NCBI RefSeq assembly: GCF_000153825.1
Contig: NZ_DS022299.1
Location: 2,072,869-2,136,868, forward strand
Reading direction: 5' to 3'
Source of the DNA: Synechococcus sp. RS9916
GTDB lineage: Bacteria > Cyanobacteriota > Cyanobacteriia > PCC-6307 > Cyanobiaceae
DNA: 64,000 nt
Position numbers and translations under genes: made by a program. The notes beneath the pieces are model-generated. The model worked only from the letters and a program-made list of their open reading frames with translations. It was not told the DNA's origin and did not search any database. Shown here one piece after another: positions 53,058 through 63,811 of this stretch. How positions within the stretch are numbered: position 1 is the stretch's first letter; each line of letters starts with the position of its first letter.

Positions 53058-53747
53058 TCAGCCTTCCGTAACGATTCCTCCGTCTGCGGGGCTGTCCACC
53101 ACCCGATCGATCAAGCCGTATTCAACCGCTTCTGCCGGGGAAAGGAAGTGGTCGCGATCAGTGTCTTCGGCGATTGTTTCCAGAGGCTGGCCGGTGTGCT
53201 CCGCCATCAGTCCGTTGAGGGTTTCCTTGAGGTAAAGGATCTCCTGGGCCTGGATTTCAATGTCCACCGCCTGGCCTTGGGCGCCGCCCATGGGCTGGTG
53301 GATCATGATCCGAGCATTGGGCAGGGCCAAACGCTTGCCCTTGGTGCCGCCGGAGAGCAGGAAGGCTCCCATGGAGGCCGCAAGGCCGTAGCAGATGGTC
53401 ACCACGTCAGGGGCCACCTGCTGCATGGTGTCGTAGATCGCCAGGCCGGCGGTGACGGAGCCACCTGGGGAGTTGATGTAGATCTGAATGTCTTTTTCCG
53501 GATCCTCGGCTTCGAGGAACAGGAGCTGGGCCACGAGGGCGTCAGCCACCTGATCATCGATACCGGTGCCCAGAAAGATGATCCGTTCGCGCAGCAGGCG
53601 CGAATAGATATCGAAGGCACGCTCGCCTCTGCCCGACTGTTCCACCACCGTGGGCAGCACACCCGGGGCCGCGGATGGCATCACCGCTGTGGGGCGGATG
53701 CCAGTCCAGCGGTTCTGGATCGGGTGTGAGCTGCTGGCGTCGATCAC
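53058..53747 (-). CDS. clpP: ATP-dependent Clp protease proteolytic subunit
   Basis: 229 aa. Serine protease with [20 protein letters not shown], catalytic Ser in [11 protein letters not shown], His in [13 protein letters not shown] and Asp in [11 protein letters not shown]. The N-terminus from ATG 53747 is about 20 residues longer than typical mature ClpP, so a processed propeptide or a later start is possible. Forms tig-clpP-clpX order on the minus strand, as in many bacteria. Confidence 0.95.
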   Translation of the reverse strand: MIDASSSHPIQNRWTGIRPTAVMPSAAPGVLPTVVEQSGRGERAFDIYSRLLRERIIFLGTGIDDQVADALVAQLLFLEAEDPEKDIQIYINSPGGSVTAGLAIYDTMQQVAPDVVTICYGLAASMGAFLLSGGTKGKRLALPNARIMIHQPMGGAQGQAVDIEIQAQEILYLKETLNGLMAEHTGQPLETIAEDTDRDHFLSPAEAVEYGLIDRVVDSPADGGIVTEG

Positions 53748-53793
53748 GCTGCGAACAGAACGGGTTGATGTGCGTGCAATCTATGGGGCCTGA

Positions 53794-55233
53794 TCAGGCC
53801 TCGGCGTCCTCCTTGGACTTTTCAGCTTTTGCCTTGGTGGTTTTCTTGGCCGCAGGCTTCTTGGCTGCAGTCTTTTTGGCTGCAGGCTTCTTTTCAGCTT
53901 TGGCGTCGTCAGCCTCAGCGGCCTTCTCGGTCACCGTGCTGTTGTCTTCCAGCCAGCCCAGAAGCTTGTCGCGCAGCAGGTCGTCGATCACGGCATCACG
54001 CAGACGCTGGGGATCGATGTCGCGCTCACCGGCGAGCTGCTTCTTCACCTCCTTCACCTTGGCGTCGATCGCGGCGTCTTCGACCTTGAGGCCTTCGCTT
54101 TCCGCCAGGGCGGACAGGGCGAGGCTGCGGCGCAGGCGTTCCACGGCTTCGGGACGGGACGACTCCATCAGGTTGCGCACCAGATCAGGTGTGAACAGGG
54201 ATTTCACATCCATGCCCTGCTGGGCGAACTGACCGGCGGTTTGCTCCACCAGGTTGCGCACTTCCTGTTGCACCAGGCTTTCGGGCAGTTCCACCTCGAG
54301 CTGCTCCACCAGGGCTGCAATCAGCGCGTCATGGCGGTTGCTCTTCTGGCGGCGCTCGGCGTCGTCCTTGAGGCGCTCCTCCAGGTCTGCGCGCAGTTCG
54401 GCCATCGTTCCTTTGTCGCTGGCCTGCTTGGCGAAGGCGTCGTCGAGTTCAGGCAGCTCGCGGGTTTTGAGGTCCTTGAGGTTGATCACAAAGCTGGCTT
54501 TGCGGCCGCGGGCGTCCTCTTTGGGGTAGTCCTCGGGGAACTGACACTCAACGGTTTTCTCGTCGCCAATGGCCATTCCCACGACCCCTTCCACGAAGCC
54601 GGGGATCATGCGGCCGTCTTCCAGCTCCACGTCCATGGAATCGGCGCTGCCCCCTTCGATGGCGCTGCCGTCATCGCTGTAGGTGCCGGCGAAGCCCACC
54701 ACAGCCACATCGCCATTGGCGGCGGCACGGTTCTCCACGGGCACCAGGGTGGCCATCTGGCGACGGGATTGTTCGATCATCTCGTCGACCTTGGCGGGGT
54801 CATAGCTGACGCTTTCCGCTTCGGCTTTGAGGCCTTTGGTGGTTTTGAGCTTGGGGACAGGGGCGACGTCGGTTTCCAGGGTGACGGTCAACTCCTTGCT
54901 GGGATCGAACGCCTCGAGCAGGGTCTCAAAACCGTCGGTGAGGTCGGGCTGGCCCAGGGCCTCGATCTTTTCCTGGTCGATGGCTTCACGCCACACGCCA
55001 TCCACCATTGATTCCAGTGCTGTGGCACGGATGCGCAGCGGACCGATCTGCTGCAGCAGCACGGCTCTGGGCACCTTGCCCTTGCGGAAACCGGGCAGAT
55101 TGATGGTGCGGCTCAGGCGTGCAACAGCGGCTTCGTAGCTCTCTTTGCAGCGCTCCGCGGGCACTGCCACTTCAACCGCCAGGCGGCTGCCGGGGCGGGC
55201 GGTGGTCTTGACCTTCAACGAAGCGGCGCTCAT
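53794..55233 (-). CDS. tig: Trigger factor
   Basis: Ribosome-bound chaperone and prolyl isomerase, 479 aa. The ribosome-binding loop is [19 protein letters not shown], the FKBP domain starts at [20 protein letters not shown], and the SurA-like C-terminal helices follow. An extra Lys/Ala tail ([20 protein letters not shown]) of about 40 residues ends the protein. ATG at 55233 is the conserved start. The next genes on the strand are clpP and clpX. Confidence 0.95.
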   Translation of the reverse strand: MSAASLKVKTTARPGSRLAVEVAVPAERCKESYEAAVARLSRTINLPGFRKGKVPRAVLLQQIGPLRIRATALESMVDGVWREAIDQEKIEALGQPDLTDGFETLLEAFDPSKELTVTLETDVAPVPKLKTTKGLKAEAESVSYDPAKVDEMIEQSRRQMATLVPVENRAAANGDVAVVGFAGTYSDDGSAIEGGSADSMDVELEDGRMIPGFVEGVVGMAIGDEKTVECQFPEDYPKEDARGRKASFVINLKDLKTRELPELDDAFAKQASDKGTMAELRADLEERLKDDAERRQKSNRHDALIAALVEQLEVELPESLVQQEVRNLVEQTAGQFAQQGMDVKSLFTPDLVRNLMESSRPEAVERLRRSLALSALAESEGLKVEDAAIDAKVKEVKKQLAGERDIDPQRLRDAVIDDLLRDKLLGWLEDNSTVTEKAAEADDAKAEKKPAAKKTAAKKPAAKKTTKAKAEKSKEDAEA

Positions 55234-55398
55234 CAGAACTGGTACGGGCAGCCCAACACTGTATGCAAGCGTCCGTGCCGGCTTGGCCGCGTATTGTGGC
55301 AACAGCGTTCTGATGGGTTGTTCCGCTTCTCTTCACAGCGGAGGCCCGATGCAATCAGAAGACGTCTGAATTCGTTTCTCAGCTCTAGCGATACCCAT

Positions 55399-56445
55399 TT
55401 GTCCACCTCTTCTTCTCCAACGCGTCCTGGTTCTCTCCCCGCCCGCCCGCTGACCGTTGCGGTGCTCGGTGCCAGCGGAGCTGTGGGTCAGGAGTTGCTC
55501 CAGCTGCTCGACGAGCGTCAGTTTCCGATTGCTGAATTGCGCCTGCTGGCATCGGCCCGCTCTGCGGGTCAGAAACAGCAGTGGAAAGGTCAGGAGCTGA
55601 TCGTTCAAGAGGTCAGTGCCGCAGCCTTCCAGGGTGTGGATCTGGTGCTCGCCTCGGCTGGTGGCTCGGTGTCGAAGCAATGGCGTCAGGCGATTACGGA
55701 TGCCGGCGCTGTGATGGTCGACAACTCCAGTGCCTTCCGTATGGACGAGGGCGTGCCGCTGGTGGTGCCTGAGGTGAACCCCGATGCAGCCTTCAGCCAT
55801 CAGGGGGTGATCGCCAATCCCAACTGCACCACGATCCTGCTGAGCCTGGCGCTGGCACCTTTGGCGGCCAAGCGTCCGATGCGTCGTGTTGTGGTGAGCA
55901 CCTATCAATCCGCCAGCGGTGCCGGTGCGCGGGCCATGGATGAACTGCGTGACCTCAGCCAGGTGGTGCTCGATGGGGGCACGCCGGAAAGCAGCGTGTT
56001 GCCCCATTCCCTGGCCTTCAACCTCTTCCTCCACAACTCCCCGCTGCAGGCCAACAGCTACTGCGAAGAGGAAATGAAGATGGTCAATGAAACCCGCAAG
56101 ATCATGGCGCTGCCAGATCTTCGTTTCAGTGCCACCTGTGTGCGCGTTCCGGTGTTGCGCGCTCACTCCGAGGCCGTCAACGTGGAGTTTGAGCAGCCTT
56201 TCCCCGTTGCTGAAGCCCGTGCGCTGTTGGCTGAAGCCCCTGGGGTTGAACTGATCGACCGCTCCGACGAGAACCGCTTCCCGATGCCCACTGATGTCAC
56301 CGGTCGCGATCCCGTAGCGGTGGGCCGGATTCGCCAGGACATCAGCGAGCCCAATGCCCTGGAGTTCTGGCTCTGCGGTGATCAGATCCGCAAGGGGGCA
56401 GCGCTTAACGCGATTCAGATCGCAGAACTATTGATTGCCGCCTGA
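55399..56445 (+). CDS. asd: Aspartate-semialdehyde dehydrogenase
   Basis: Makes aspartate semialdehyde for lysine, threonine and methionine. About 348 aa: nucleotide site [20 protein letters not shown], active-site Cys in [20 protein letters not shown]-like [18 protein letters not shown] and the His region [14 protein letters not shown]. The start is taken as TTG at 55399, because no ATG gives a conserved N-terminus. dapA follows 5 bases later, forming asd-dapA. Confidence 0.94.
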   Translation: MSTSSSPTRPGSLPARPLTVAVLGASGAVGQELLQLLDERQFPIAELRLLASARSAGQKQQWKGQELIVQEVSAAAFQGVDLVLASAGGSVSKQWRQAITDAGAVMVDNSSAFRMDEGVPLVVPEVNPDAAFSHQGVIANPNCTTILLSLALAPLAAKRPMRRVVVSTYQSASGAGARAMDELRDLSQVVLDGGTPESSVLPHSLAFNLFLHNSPLQANSYCEEEMKMVNETRKIMALPDLRFSATCVRVPVLRAHSEAVNVEFEQPFPVAEARALLAEAPGVELIDRSDENRFPMPTDVTGRDPVAVGRIRQDISEPNALEFWLCGDQIRKGAALNAIQIAELLIAA

Positions 56446-56450
56446 TCTTG

Positions 56451-57359
56451 ATGTCTGTCGCCGCTGAACTGTCACCCACCCCCTTCGGTCGCCTGCTGAC
56501 CGCGATGGTCACCCCCTTTGACGGCGAGGGGAACGTCGATTTTTCTCTGGCTGGCCGTCTGGCTTGCCATCTGGTGGACCAGGGATCGGATGGACTGGTG
56601 GTCTGCGGGACCACCGGTGAATCCCCAACCCTCAGCTGGGATGAGCAGGCTCAGTTGCTGGCGGCGGTTCGGGAGGCCGTGGGCTCAGGCGTGAAGGTGT
56701 TGGCCGGCACTGGCAGCAATTCCACGGCGGAAGCGGTTGAGGCCACAGCCCATGCGGCCGCGGCTGGTGCTGACGGGGCCCTGGTGGTGGTGCCCTATTA
56801 CAACAAGCCTCCCCAGGAGGGGATGGAGGCCCATTTTCGTGAGGTTGCGGCCGCGGCTCCTGAGCTGCCGCTGATGCTTTACAACATCCCTGGCCGTACT
56901 GGATGCAGCCTGGCGCCCGCCACGGTCGCTCGCTTGATGGACTGCCCCAATGTGGTCAGCTTCAAGGCCGCCAGTGGCACCACCGAAGAAGTCAGTCAAC
57001 TGCGCTTGGCCTGTGGCCCGCGCCTGGCGATCTACAGCGGCGACGATGCCCTCACCTTGCCGATGTTGTCTGTTGGCGCTGTGGGTGTGGTCAGCGTCGC
57101 CAGCCATGTGGCCGGTCAGCGCATGCGCTCCATGATTGAGGCCTTTTTGAGCGGCCGTCATGCCGAGGCCCTGGCACAGCACGAACTGCTCTTGCCTCTC
57201 TGCAAGGCCCTGTTCGCCACCACCAATCCGATTCCGGTCAAAGCAGCGCTCGAGCTGAGCGGCTGGCCCGTCGGTGCTCCCCGTCTTCCCCTTGTTCCTC
57301 TGGATGCCGCCATGCGTGAGTCCCTTGCCCAAGCCCTCAATGCCCTGCGTCAGACCTGA
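56451..57359 (+). CDS. dapA: 4-hydroxy-tetrahydrodipicolinate synthase
   Basis: DapA condenses pyruvate with aspartate semialdehyde, the first step to lysine and DAP. The 302-aa TIM barrel shows [50 protein letters not shown] with catalytic Tyr, and the Schiff-base Lys in [14 protein letters not shown]. It starts at ATG 56451, directly after asd. Confidence 0.97.
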   Translation: MSVAAELSPTPFGRLLTAMVTPFDGEGNVDFSLAGRLACHLVDQGSDGLVVCGTTGESPTLSWDEQAQLLAAVREAVGSGVKVLAGTGSNSTAEAVEATAHAAAAGADGALVVVPYYNKPPQEGMEAHFREVAAAAPELPLMLYNIPGRTGCSLAPATVARLMDCPNVVSFKAASGTTEEVSQLRLACGPRLAIYSGDDALTLPMLSVGAVGVVSVASHVAGQRMRSMIEAFLSGRHAEALAQHELLLPLCKALFATTNPIPVKAALELSGWPVGAPRLPLVPLDAAMRESLAQALNALRQT

Positions 57360-57453
57360 CGCCTCGGCTGATTGACCACCGGTGCTCCGGAGCCAGCGGC
57401 TTCGTTGTTAGTGCCCGACCTGAGTTTTCCTTTTCCCCTAAACGACGCCTTTC

Positions 57454-59526
57454 ATGACACCGATCTCCACCGTGAACCGCTCCCGCAACGGACAAGCTGC
57501 CGCCAACGAACCCTGCCTGCGGGTGATCCCCCTGGGCGGTCTGCACGAGATCGGCAAGAACACCTGCGTGTTCGAGTACGGCGATGACCTGATGTTGGTG
57601 GACGCCGGTCTGGCCTTCCCCAGCGACGGCATGCACGGCGTCAATGTGGTGCTGCCCGACACCAGTTTCCTGCGCGAGAACCAGAAGCGCATCCGCGGCA
57701 TGATCGTGACCCACGGTCATGAAGACCACATCGGGGGCATTGCCCACCACCTCAAGCACTTCAACATCCCGGTGATCTACGGGCCTCGGTTGGCCCTGTC
57801 GATGCTCACCGGCAAGATGGATGAGGCCGGTGTCACCGACCGCACCACCCTGCAGACCGTGAGCCCACGTGACGTGGTCAAGGTGGGCCAGCATTTTTCG
57901 GTGGAGTTCATCCGCAACACCCACTCGATGGCCGACAGCTTCTCGCTGGCCATCACCACACCCGTGGGCACCGTGATCTTCACCGGTGATTTCAAGTTCG
58001 ACCACACGCCGGTTGATGGTGAGCACTTCGATCTGGCCCGGCTGGCCCATCACGGTGATCAAGGCGTGCTCTGCCTGTTCAGTGACTCCACCAATGCCGA
58101 GGTGCCCGGGTTCTGCCCCCCTGAGCGTTCGGTGTTCCCCAACCTCGATCGCCACATGGCTGAAGCGGAAGGGCGTGTGATCATCACCACCTTCGCCAGC
58201 TCGATTCACCGCGTGGCGATGATTCTTGAGCTGGCGCTCAAGAACGGCCGCAAGGTGGGTCTGCTGGGACGCTCGATGCTCAACGTGATCGCCAAGGCCC
58301 GTGAACTGGGCTACATGCGCGCCCCCGATGAACTGTTTGTGCCCATCAAGCAGATCAATGATCTGCCGGACCGGGAAACCCTGTTGTTGATGACCGGAAG
58401 CCAGGGTGAACCCCTCGCAGCCCTAAGCCGCATTTCCCGCGGTGAGCATCCCCAGGTGAAGGTCAAAACCACCGACACGATCATCTTTTCGGCGAGCCCG
58501 ATCCCCGGCAACACCATCTCGGTGGTGAACACCATCGACCGGCTGATGATGCTCGGCGCCAAGGTCGTCTACGGCAAAGGCGAAGGCATCCACGTGTCTG
58601 GCCATGGCTTCCAGGAAGACCAGAAGCTGATGCTGGCCCTCACCAAGCCGAAATTCTTCGTGCCGGTGCACGGTGAGCACCGCATGCTCGTGCAGCACGC
58701 CAAGACCGGCCACTCCATGGGCGTGCCGGAAGACAACACCTTGATCATCGACAACGGTGATGTGGTCGAGCTGACTGCCGATGCGATCCGCAAGGGTGAT
58801 GCGGTCAAGGCCGGCATTGAGCTGCTCGACCAGTCCCGCAATGGCATCGTCGACGCTCGCGTGCTCAAAGAGCGTCAGCAGCTGGCTGAGGATGGCGTGG
58901 TCACGATCCTGGCGGCCATCAGCACGGATGGCGCCATGGTTGCCCCGCCGCGGGTGAACCTCCGCGGTGTGGTGACCACTGCCGATGCCCGCAAGATGTC
59001 GCTCTGGACCGAGCGAGAGATCAAGTGGGTGCTTGAGAACCGCTGGAAGCAGCTGACCCGCAACACCGGTGGCAAAGCGCCTGAAGTGGATTGGATGGGT
59101 GTTCAGCGTGAGGTGGAAGTCGGCCTTGGCCGTCGCATGCGCCGTGAGCTCCAGGTGGAGCCCCTGATCCTGTGTCTGGTCCAGCCCGCTCCGGGCGGTA
59201 CCCCGGTGTACAAGGGTCGTGCCGATGCCGAGCCCGATGACCGTCCGATGGGCCGTGGCCGTGGCGGTCGTGGGGGTCATGGTGGCCGCCAGGGTCATGG
59301 TGGCAACGGTCATGGCCGTCGCGATCGCGATCAAGCCCCTCCCCGCGTGATCACCACGCCGTCGGCAGCGGCAAATGCGGCCGCCGCCGCCAATGGTTCC
59401 ACCCCCCCTGTATCCACTCCGAAGCCGGCTCCTCAAGCAGCACCGGTCGTGAATCGCGCCCAGCCTGAGCCCGAGCCCGAGATGCCCGCAGGTCGCACCC
59501 GTCGTCGCCGTTCGGCGGCGGCCTGA
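57454..59526 (+). CDS. rnj: Ribonuclease J
   Basis: Metallo-beta-lactamase RNase with 5'-exo and endo activity in RNA decay. 690 aa. Motifs: VTHGHEDHIGGIAHHL (metal-binding HxHxDH), RNTHSMADSFSLAI, FTGDFKFDHTPVDG, the beta-CASP segment GLLGRSMLNVIAKARELGYM, and VHGEHRMLVQHAK. After the usual core (about 555 aa) comes a Gly/Arg/His-rich region (GRGRGGRGGHGGRQGHGGNG) and an Ala/Pro-rich basic tail ending RTRRRRSAAA. It is downstream of dapA and ends in a strong terminator. Confidence 0.95.
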   Translation: MTPISTVNRSRNGQAAANEPCLRVIPLGGLHEIGKNTCVFEYGDDLMLVDAGLAFPSDGMHGVNVVLPDTSFLRENQKRIRGMIVTHGHEDHIGGIAHHLKHFNIPVIYGPRLALSMLTGKMDEAGVTDRTTLQTVSPRDVVKVGQHFSVEFIRNTHSMADSFSLAITTPVGTVIFTGDFKFDHTPVDGEHFDLARLAHHGDQGVLCLFSDSTNAEVPGFCPPERSVFPNLDRHMAEAEGRVIITTFASSIHRVAMILELALKNGRKVGLLGRSMLNVIAKARELGYMRAPDELFVPIKQINDLPDRETLLLMTGSQGEPLAALSRISRGEHPQVKVKTTDTIIFSASPIPGNTISVVNTIDRLMMLGAKVVYGKGEGIHVSGHGFQEDQKLMLALTKPKFFVPVHGEHRMLVQHAKTGHSMGVPEDNTLIIDNGDVVELTADAIRKGDAVKAGIELLDQSRNGIVDARVLKERQQLAEDGVVTILAAISTDGAMVAPPRVNLRGVVTTADARKMSLWTEREIKWVLENRWKQLTRNTGGKAPEVDWMGVQREVEVGLGRRMRRELQVEPLILCLVQPAPGGTPVYKGRADAEPDDRPMGRGRGGRGGHGGRQGHGGNGHGRRDRDQAPPRVITTPSAAANAAAAANGSTPPVSTPKPAPQAAPVVNRAQPEPEPEMPAGRTRRRRSAAA

Positions 59527-59551
59527 GCTTGCCCGGACTCGTGATCACAAG

Positions 59552-59578
59552 AAAGCGCCGCAATCGCGGCGCTTTTTC
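59552..59578 (+). terminator. Rho-independent terminator of rnj
   Basis: A 10-bp stem (AAAGCGCCGC, loop AATC, GCGGCGCTTT) with a T-run at the 3' side. Located 26 bases after the rnj stop. The A/T symmetry may let it work for the convergent HlyD gene as well. Confidence 0.85.
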
Positions 59579-59616
59579 ATGGTCTGTGTTGACGGTGGCT
59601 GGTGATTCCCGCGCGT

Positions 59617-60843
59617 TTAGATCTGGCGCAAGGAATCAGTCTTGCTGCGGAAGGTGTTGAGCAGCAGTTGGAGGTAACTGACGCTGCGCAGTTTGATATT
59701 GGCGGTCAGTGACATGCCCACCTGCAAGGGAAGCACTGTGCCGTTGTTCACCTTCAGTTCCTGATCATTGAGTTTGATCGTGGCTGGGTAGCGGTATTCC
59801 TCGCGGCCCTTCTGTGCATCAGGGGCCAAAGCATCTGATCCCACCGATGACACGGTGCCTTCCAGCACCCCGAAATCGGTGGCGGGGAACGAATCGATGC
59901 TGACCTCTGCAGATTGGCCGGTGTGCACGAAACCGATCTTGCTGCTGGGGATCTCCACATCAGCTTCCAGGGTGTTGAACGGCACCACCTTCAACGCGGC
60001 CTGGGCCGATTGATCCTGAGACACGAAGCCGGGGTTGGTGAGCTTGAGGTCGAACACGATCCCATCCACCGGTGAGCGCAGCAGTTGGTTGCGGTTGGTC
60101 ACCTTCACTTCGGTGCGGCGGGCTTCCAGCTGGGAGCGCTCGCTGCGCAGACCCGCCAGCTCAGCGTTGAGTTGTTCCACCTGTTGATCGATCAGCGCGA
60201 TCTGGCGACGGCCGTCCAGTTCTTCCTTGGTGATCTGACCCTTCAGCTCAGCGACGCGGTTGCGTTGTTGGAGGTATTGGATGTCGGGGGATGCCCCTTC
60301 ACGGGCCAAGCCCGCAAGCCTGTCGAGGATCTGTCTTTCCAGCGCCAGGTTGGAGCGGGTGGTGGCCAGCTGTTCGCGGTTGAGATCGAGGGTGCGCTGA
60401 CGCTCCAGGCGTTTGAGCTTCAATTGCTCCTGCTTCTGAGCGATCTGGGAGCTTTTCTCGGTCACGCTCTTCTCCAGGGAGACGAGCTGTTCCGCGGTGC
60501 TTTCTTGGTCGAGGCGAATCAGCAGCTGGCCTTTTTTCACCCGGTCGCCGCTCTTGACCAGGATCTCTTCCACCACACCGCCGGTGGGGATACGGATCTC
60601 CTTCACATCGCCAACCGGCTCGAGTTTTCCCATGGCCACCACCACTTCTTCGGTGCGGGCAATGCCCAGCCAGCCGATGCCAAACACCGTGGTGCCGATC
60701 AGCGTCCAGGTGACGCTCTTCAGCCAGAAACGATCCTGCTGCAGCACGCTCTCGTTGTCGGTGAGGGTGCCGGCCCGCTTCTCCAGTTGATCCTGCGCTT
60801 TGCGGATCAGTCCGCCGACGGGGTTTTGGTTGAGCTTGCCCAT
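59617..60843 (-). CDS. HlyD-family membrane-fusion (adaptor) protein
   Basis: 408 aa. One N-terminal membrane helix (VTWTLIGTTVFGIGWLGIA), lipoyl/barrel-sandwich halves (VVEEILVKSGDRVKKGQLLI and LLRSPVDGIVFDLKLTNPGF) and long coiled coils (about 115-250) between them. It would bridge the ABC transporter to an outer-membrane TolC-type channel in type I secretion. It sits one base after the ABC gene on the same strand, so a shared operon is likely. Confidence 0.9.
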   Translation of the reverse strand: MGKLNQNPVGGLIRKAQDQLEKRAGTLTDNESVLQQDRFWLKSVTWTLIGTTVFGIGWLGIARTEEVVVAMGKLEPVGDVKEIRIPTGGVVEEILVKSGDRVKKGQLLIRLDQESTAEQLVSLEKSVTEKSSQIAQKQEQLKLKRLERQRTLDLNREQLATTRSNLALERQILDRLAGLAREGASPDIQYLQQRNRVAELKGQITKEELDGRRQIALIDQQVEQLNAELAGLRSERSQLEARRTEVKVTNRNQLLRSPVDGIVFDLKLTNPGFVSQDQSAQAALKVVPFNTLEADVEIPSSKIGFVHTGQSAEVSIDSFPATDFGVLEGTVSSVGSDALAPDAQKGREEYRYPATIKLNDQELKVNNGTVLPLQVGMSLTANIKLRSVSYLQLLLNTFRSKTDSLRQI

Positions 60844-60844
60844 G

Positions 60845-63811
60845 TCAGCCGGCCTCCTGTTGGCGATAAAGCGCGTAGTAGCGGCCGCGTTTGGCCATCA
60901 AGTCATCGTGGCTGCCCACTTCGGCCACCACGCCCAGGTGCATCACTACGATCAGGTCGGCCCGGCGCACGGTGGCCAGGCGGTGCGTGATGAAGAACAC
61001 CGTGCAGTCCTGCAGTGCCCCCACCAGGTTGTCGCAAACCCGCCGTTCGGTTTCGTAGTCGAGGGCGCTGGTGGCCTCGTCCATCACCAGCAGTTTGGGG
61101 TTGCTGAGCAGGGTGCGGGCAATGGCGATGCGCTGGCGCTGCCCGCCACTGAGGGATGCACCGCGCTCGCCCACCGGGGTGCTGTACCCACTGGGCAGTC
61201 CCATGATGAAGTCATGGGCATCTGCCAATTTGGCGGCCATCACAATCTCATCACTGCCGGCGTCGGGCTGCGTGAGAGCGATGTTTTCGCTGATGGTTCC
61301 CGAGAACAACAGCGGGTCCTGAGGCACGATGCCGATCTGGCGGCGAAGCGAATACAGCTCCACTTTGTCGATGTCGTAACCATCGATCAGGATTCGCCCT
61401 TCTTCCGGTGCGTAGAGGCGCGGGAGCAGCTTCACCAGCGTGCTTTTGCCGCTGCCGCTCTGGCCGACGATGCCGACGAAGGTGCCGGCCTTCACCTTCA
61501 GGTTGATGTCTTTCAGCACCGGAGGTGCTTCGGGCCGGAAGCGGAAGGTGAGGTTCTCGAAGTTCACCGCACCGTCGATGGGCGGCAGGGGCACCTTTGC
61601 TTTATCGACGTCACTCGATTCTTGGGGCGTGTCGATCACGTCGGCCAGACGTTCGAAGCTCACCTTTAGCTCCTGGATGTTCTGCCAGATGCTCGAAAGC
61701 CTCAGCAGCGGTTGGGTGACGTAGCCGGAAATGATCCGGAAGGCGATCAGCTGGCCGAGGGTGAGGTCACCGCTGAGCACCAGCGTGGCGCCCACCCACA
61801 ACACCATCAGCTGGGAGAGCTTCTGCAGCACCTGCGAGGTCTGACTCAGCACCGTGCCGCTGATTGTTTTTTCAAACGAACGGTTGATGTAGCCGGCGTA
61901 GAGGTCCTGCCAGGAGAAGCGGCTCACCATTTCCACGTTCTGGCTTTTCACGGTCTGGATGCCCGTGAGCACCTCCACCAGATGGCTCTGGGTTTTGGCG
62001 TTGGCTTCTGCGGCCTGGCGGTACTGGCGGCGGAACAGGGGTGCTCCGATCAGGGTCAGGCCCACCTGGATCGGCAGCACCACCAGGGCGATCAGAGTCA
62101 GCAGCCAGCTGTAGAGCACCATCACCACGATGTAGATCACCGAGAAGGCAGCATCCAGAAGGGTGGTGAGGGCCTGACCGGTGAGGAAGTTGCGGATCTT
62201 CTCAAGCTCGCCGATGCGGGACCCCAGTTCACCCACCGGGCGTTTGTCGAAGTAGCCAAGGGGCAGGCGTAGCAGGTGGTCGATCACCTCTGCGCCAAGG
62301 CGTTGGTCGATGCGGTTGGTGGTTTCCGAGAACAGGAACGTCTTGAGACTGCCCAGGACCCCTTCCAGCAGGGTCACCACCACCAGCGCGATGCCCAGCA
62401 CTTGCAGTGTGTCGAGGCTGCGCTGGGTGATCACCTTGTCGATGATCACTTGAATCAGCAGGGGGTTGGCCAGGGCAAACAGCTGCACCACGAAGCTGGC
62501 CGCCAGCACCTGAATCAGCACCCCCCGGTGACGTTTCAGCGCTGGCCAGAACCAGGAGGGGCCGAACGTCTCGTTCGGGGTGGTGTTGGTGCGGTCAAGC
62601 AGCAGCAGGTCGATGCCTTCCGGGAACTTCTCCTCCAGCTGCTCCGGCTTGAGGTTGATGATTCCCTCCTTCGGTGAGGCCAGGGTGAGGCCGTCCTGAT
62701 TGCTGCGGGCCACCAGAGCGAAACTGTCACCCCACGGAATCAGCGTCGGTGTTTGCAGTCGGGTGCCCATCGCGGCAGCGACCCTGGCGCCAGAGACGTG
62801 TAGACCAAGACCTGCGGCGATCTGGCCGCATAAGCGCAGATTGGGGGTTTGGCCGCGGCGGATGGTTTCGCGCAGGATCTTGTCGATCGCATCCCGGCGC
62901 ACCGGCAGCTTCATCAGCTGCGCCAGCATCTGGAAGCAGGCCAGGGTTTCCTGAAGCACGCCTTCGGCGCGAATCAACCGCAGTTGACCGAGCACATTGC
63001 CGCTCGGATCAAAGCGGCTGACGGGGGTCGGTCCACCGGGTTGGGCGCTGAGGGCATCGTCAGAGGGCTCGCTGTTCGCCACCAAAGCAACCGGTGCCCC
63101 ATCGGCCGCGCTTGGGTCGTCATCAGCACTGCTGAGGATCATCTCCACGAGCGCCGCCGGCAGGCTGATCAGGCGCGCAGGAAACGGTTGGCTTGTGGGC
63201 GGAAGCTCGCCGTCGTTCAGGAGCTGGCCGGGCGTGCCGTCGTTCCATGTCGACACCACAAACACCTGGCGTTGCTCGCCTTGGGCGGCCTGGATGGCTG
63301 CAGCCTTCAAGGGAACCCGCTGAGCAGCCCGCAAGCTGTCCTGAAGCAGTCGCAGGGAGGTGCCTTCGGTGCGGGCGTTCCCCTGCTGCAGGTCCTGCAG
63401 CAGGGTGATCACTTCCTGGCCCCACAACTGGCGATCGCACCAGTCGCGGAAGCTGTCTTCCGTGCCGTAGAGCTCGGCCCACAGTTCATCGCTGATCGAG
63501 GCAGCGGTGACTGCATCACTGGCGATCAGGTTTTCGCAGTTGCGTCCACAAAGCAGGCTGGCGGCCCCGAGCACGGCCCCGGGGTCAAATTTTCCGAGGG
63601 AGATCAGCCGGCCCTGATCGTTGCCCACCAATCGGGCCCGGCCTTTCAGCAGGATCAACACCCGGCCTGGAATCACCCCGGGTTCCACCAGTTGCTCTCC
63701 GAGCTCGAAGGAGAGCATCTCCATGCCGTCGCGCAGGCGCTGCCGCGCTGACTCACTAAGGCCGCGAAACGCTTCGTGCTGAAGCAGCTGATCCAGGTTG
63801 ATCGGGCTCAT
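60845..63811 (-). CDS. Type I secretion ABC transporter with N-terminal cyclic-nucleotide-type domain
   Basis: 988 aa. Order: cNMP-binding-like domain (LLQHEAFRGLSESARQRLRD, then GRVLILLKGRARLVGN), a C39-like peptidase-related region without a clear Cys (FQMLAQLMKLPVRRDAIDKI), membrane domain with about six helices, and an ATPase with Walker A GIVGQSGSGKSTLVKLLPRL, LSGGQRQRIAIARTLL and LLVMDEATSALD. It exports large proteins with the HlyD partner. The ATG overlaps the stop of the upstream gene as ATGA. Confidence 0.9.
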   Translation of the reverse strand: MSPINLDQLLQHEAFRGLSESARQRLRDGMEMLSFELGEQLVEPGVIPGRVLILLKGRARLVGNDQGRLISLGKFDPGAVLGAASLLCGRNCENLIASDAVTAASISDELWAELYGTEDSFRDWCDRQLWGQEVITLLQDLQQGNARTEGTSLRLLQDSLRAAQRVPLKAAAIQAAQGEQRQVFVVSTWNDGTPGQLLNDGELPPTSQPFPARLISLPAALVEMILSSADDDPSAADGAPVALVANSEPSDDALSAQPGGPTPVSRFDPSGNVLGQLRLIRAEGVLQETLACFQMLAQLMKLPVRRDAIDKILRETIRRGQTPNLRLCGQIAAGLGLHVSGARVAAAMGTRLQTPTLIPWGDSFALVARSNQDGLTLASPKEGIINLKPEQLEEKFPEGIDLLLLDRTNTTPNETFGPSWFWPALKRHRGVLIQVLAASFVVQLFALANPLLIQVIIDKVITQRSLDTLQVLGIALVVVTLLEGVLGSLKTFLFSETTNRIDQRLGAEVIDHLLRLPLGYFDKRPVGELGSRIGELEKIRNFLTGQALTTLLDAAFSVIYIVVMVLYSWLLTLIALVVLPIQVGLTLIGAPLFRRQYRQAAEANAKTQSHLVEVLTGIQTVKSQNVEMVSRFSWQDLYAGYINRSFEKTISGTVLSQTSQVLQKLSQLMVLWVGATLVLSGDLTLGQLIAFRIISGYVTQPLLRLSSIWQNIQELKVSFERLADVIDTPQESSDVDKAKVPLPPIDGAVNFENLTFRFRPEAPPVLKDINLKVKAGTFVGIVGQSGSGKSTLVKLLPRLYAPEEGRILIDGYDIDKVELYSLRRQIGIVPQDPLLFSGTISENIALTQPDAGSDEIVMAAKLADAHDFIMGLPSGYSTPVGERGASLSGGQRQRIAIARTLLSNPKLLVMDEATSALDYETERRVCDNLVGALQDCTVFFITHRLATVRRADLIVVMHLGVVAEVGSHDDLMAKRGRYYALYRQQEAG

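Noticed and set aside
51801-53729. 642-codon frame antisense to clpX and clpP
   Set aside because: clpX and clpP are clear on the minus strand. The plus frame is an artefact of GC-rich codon structure.
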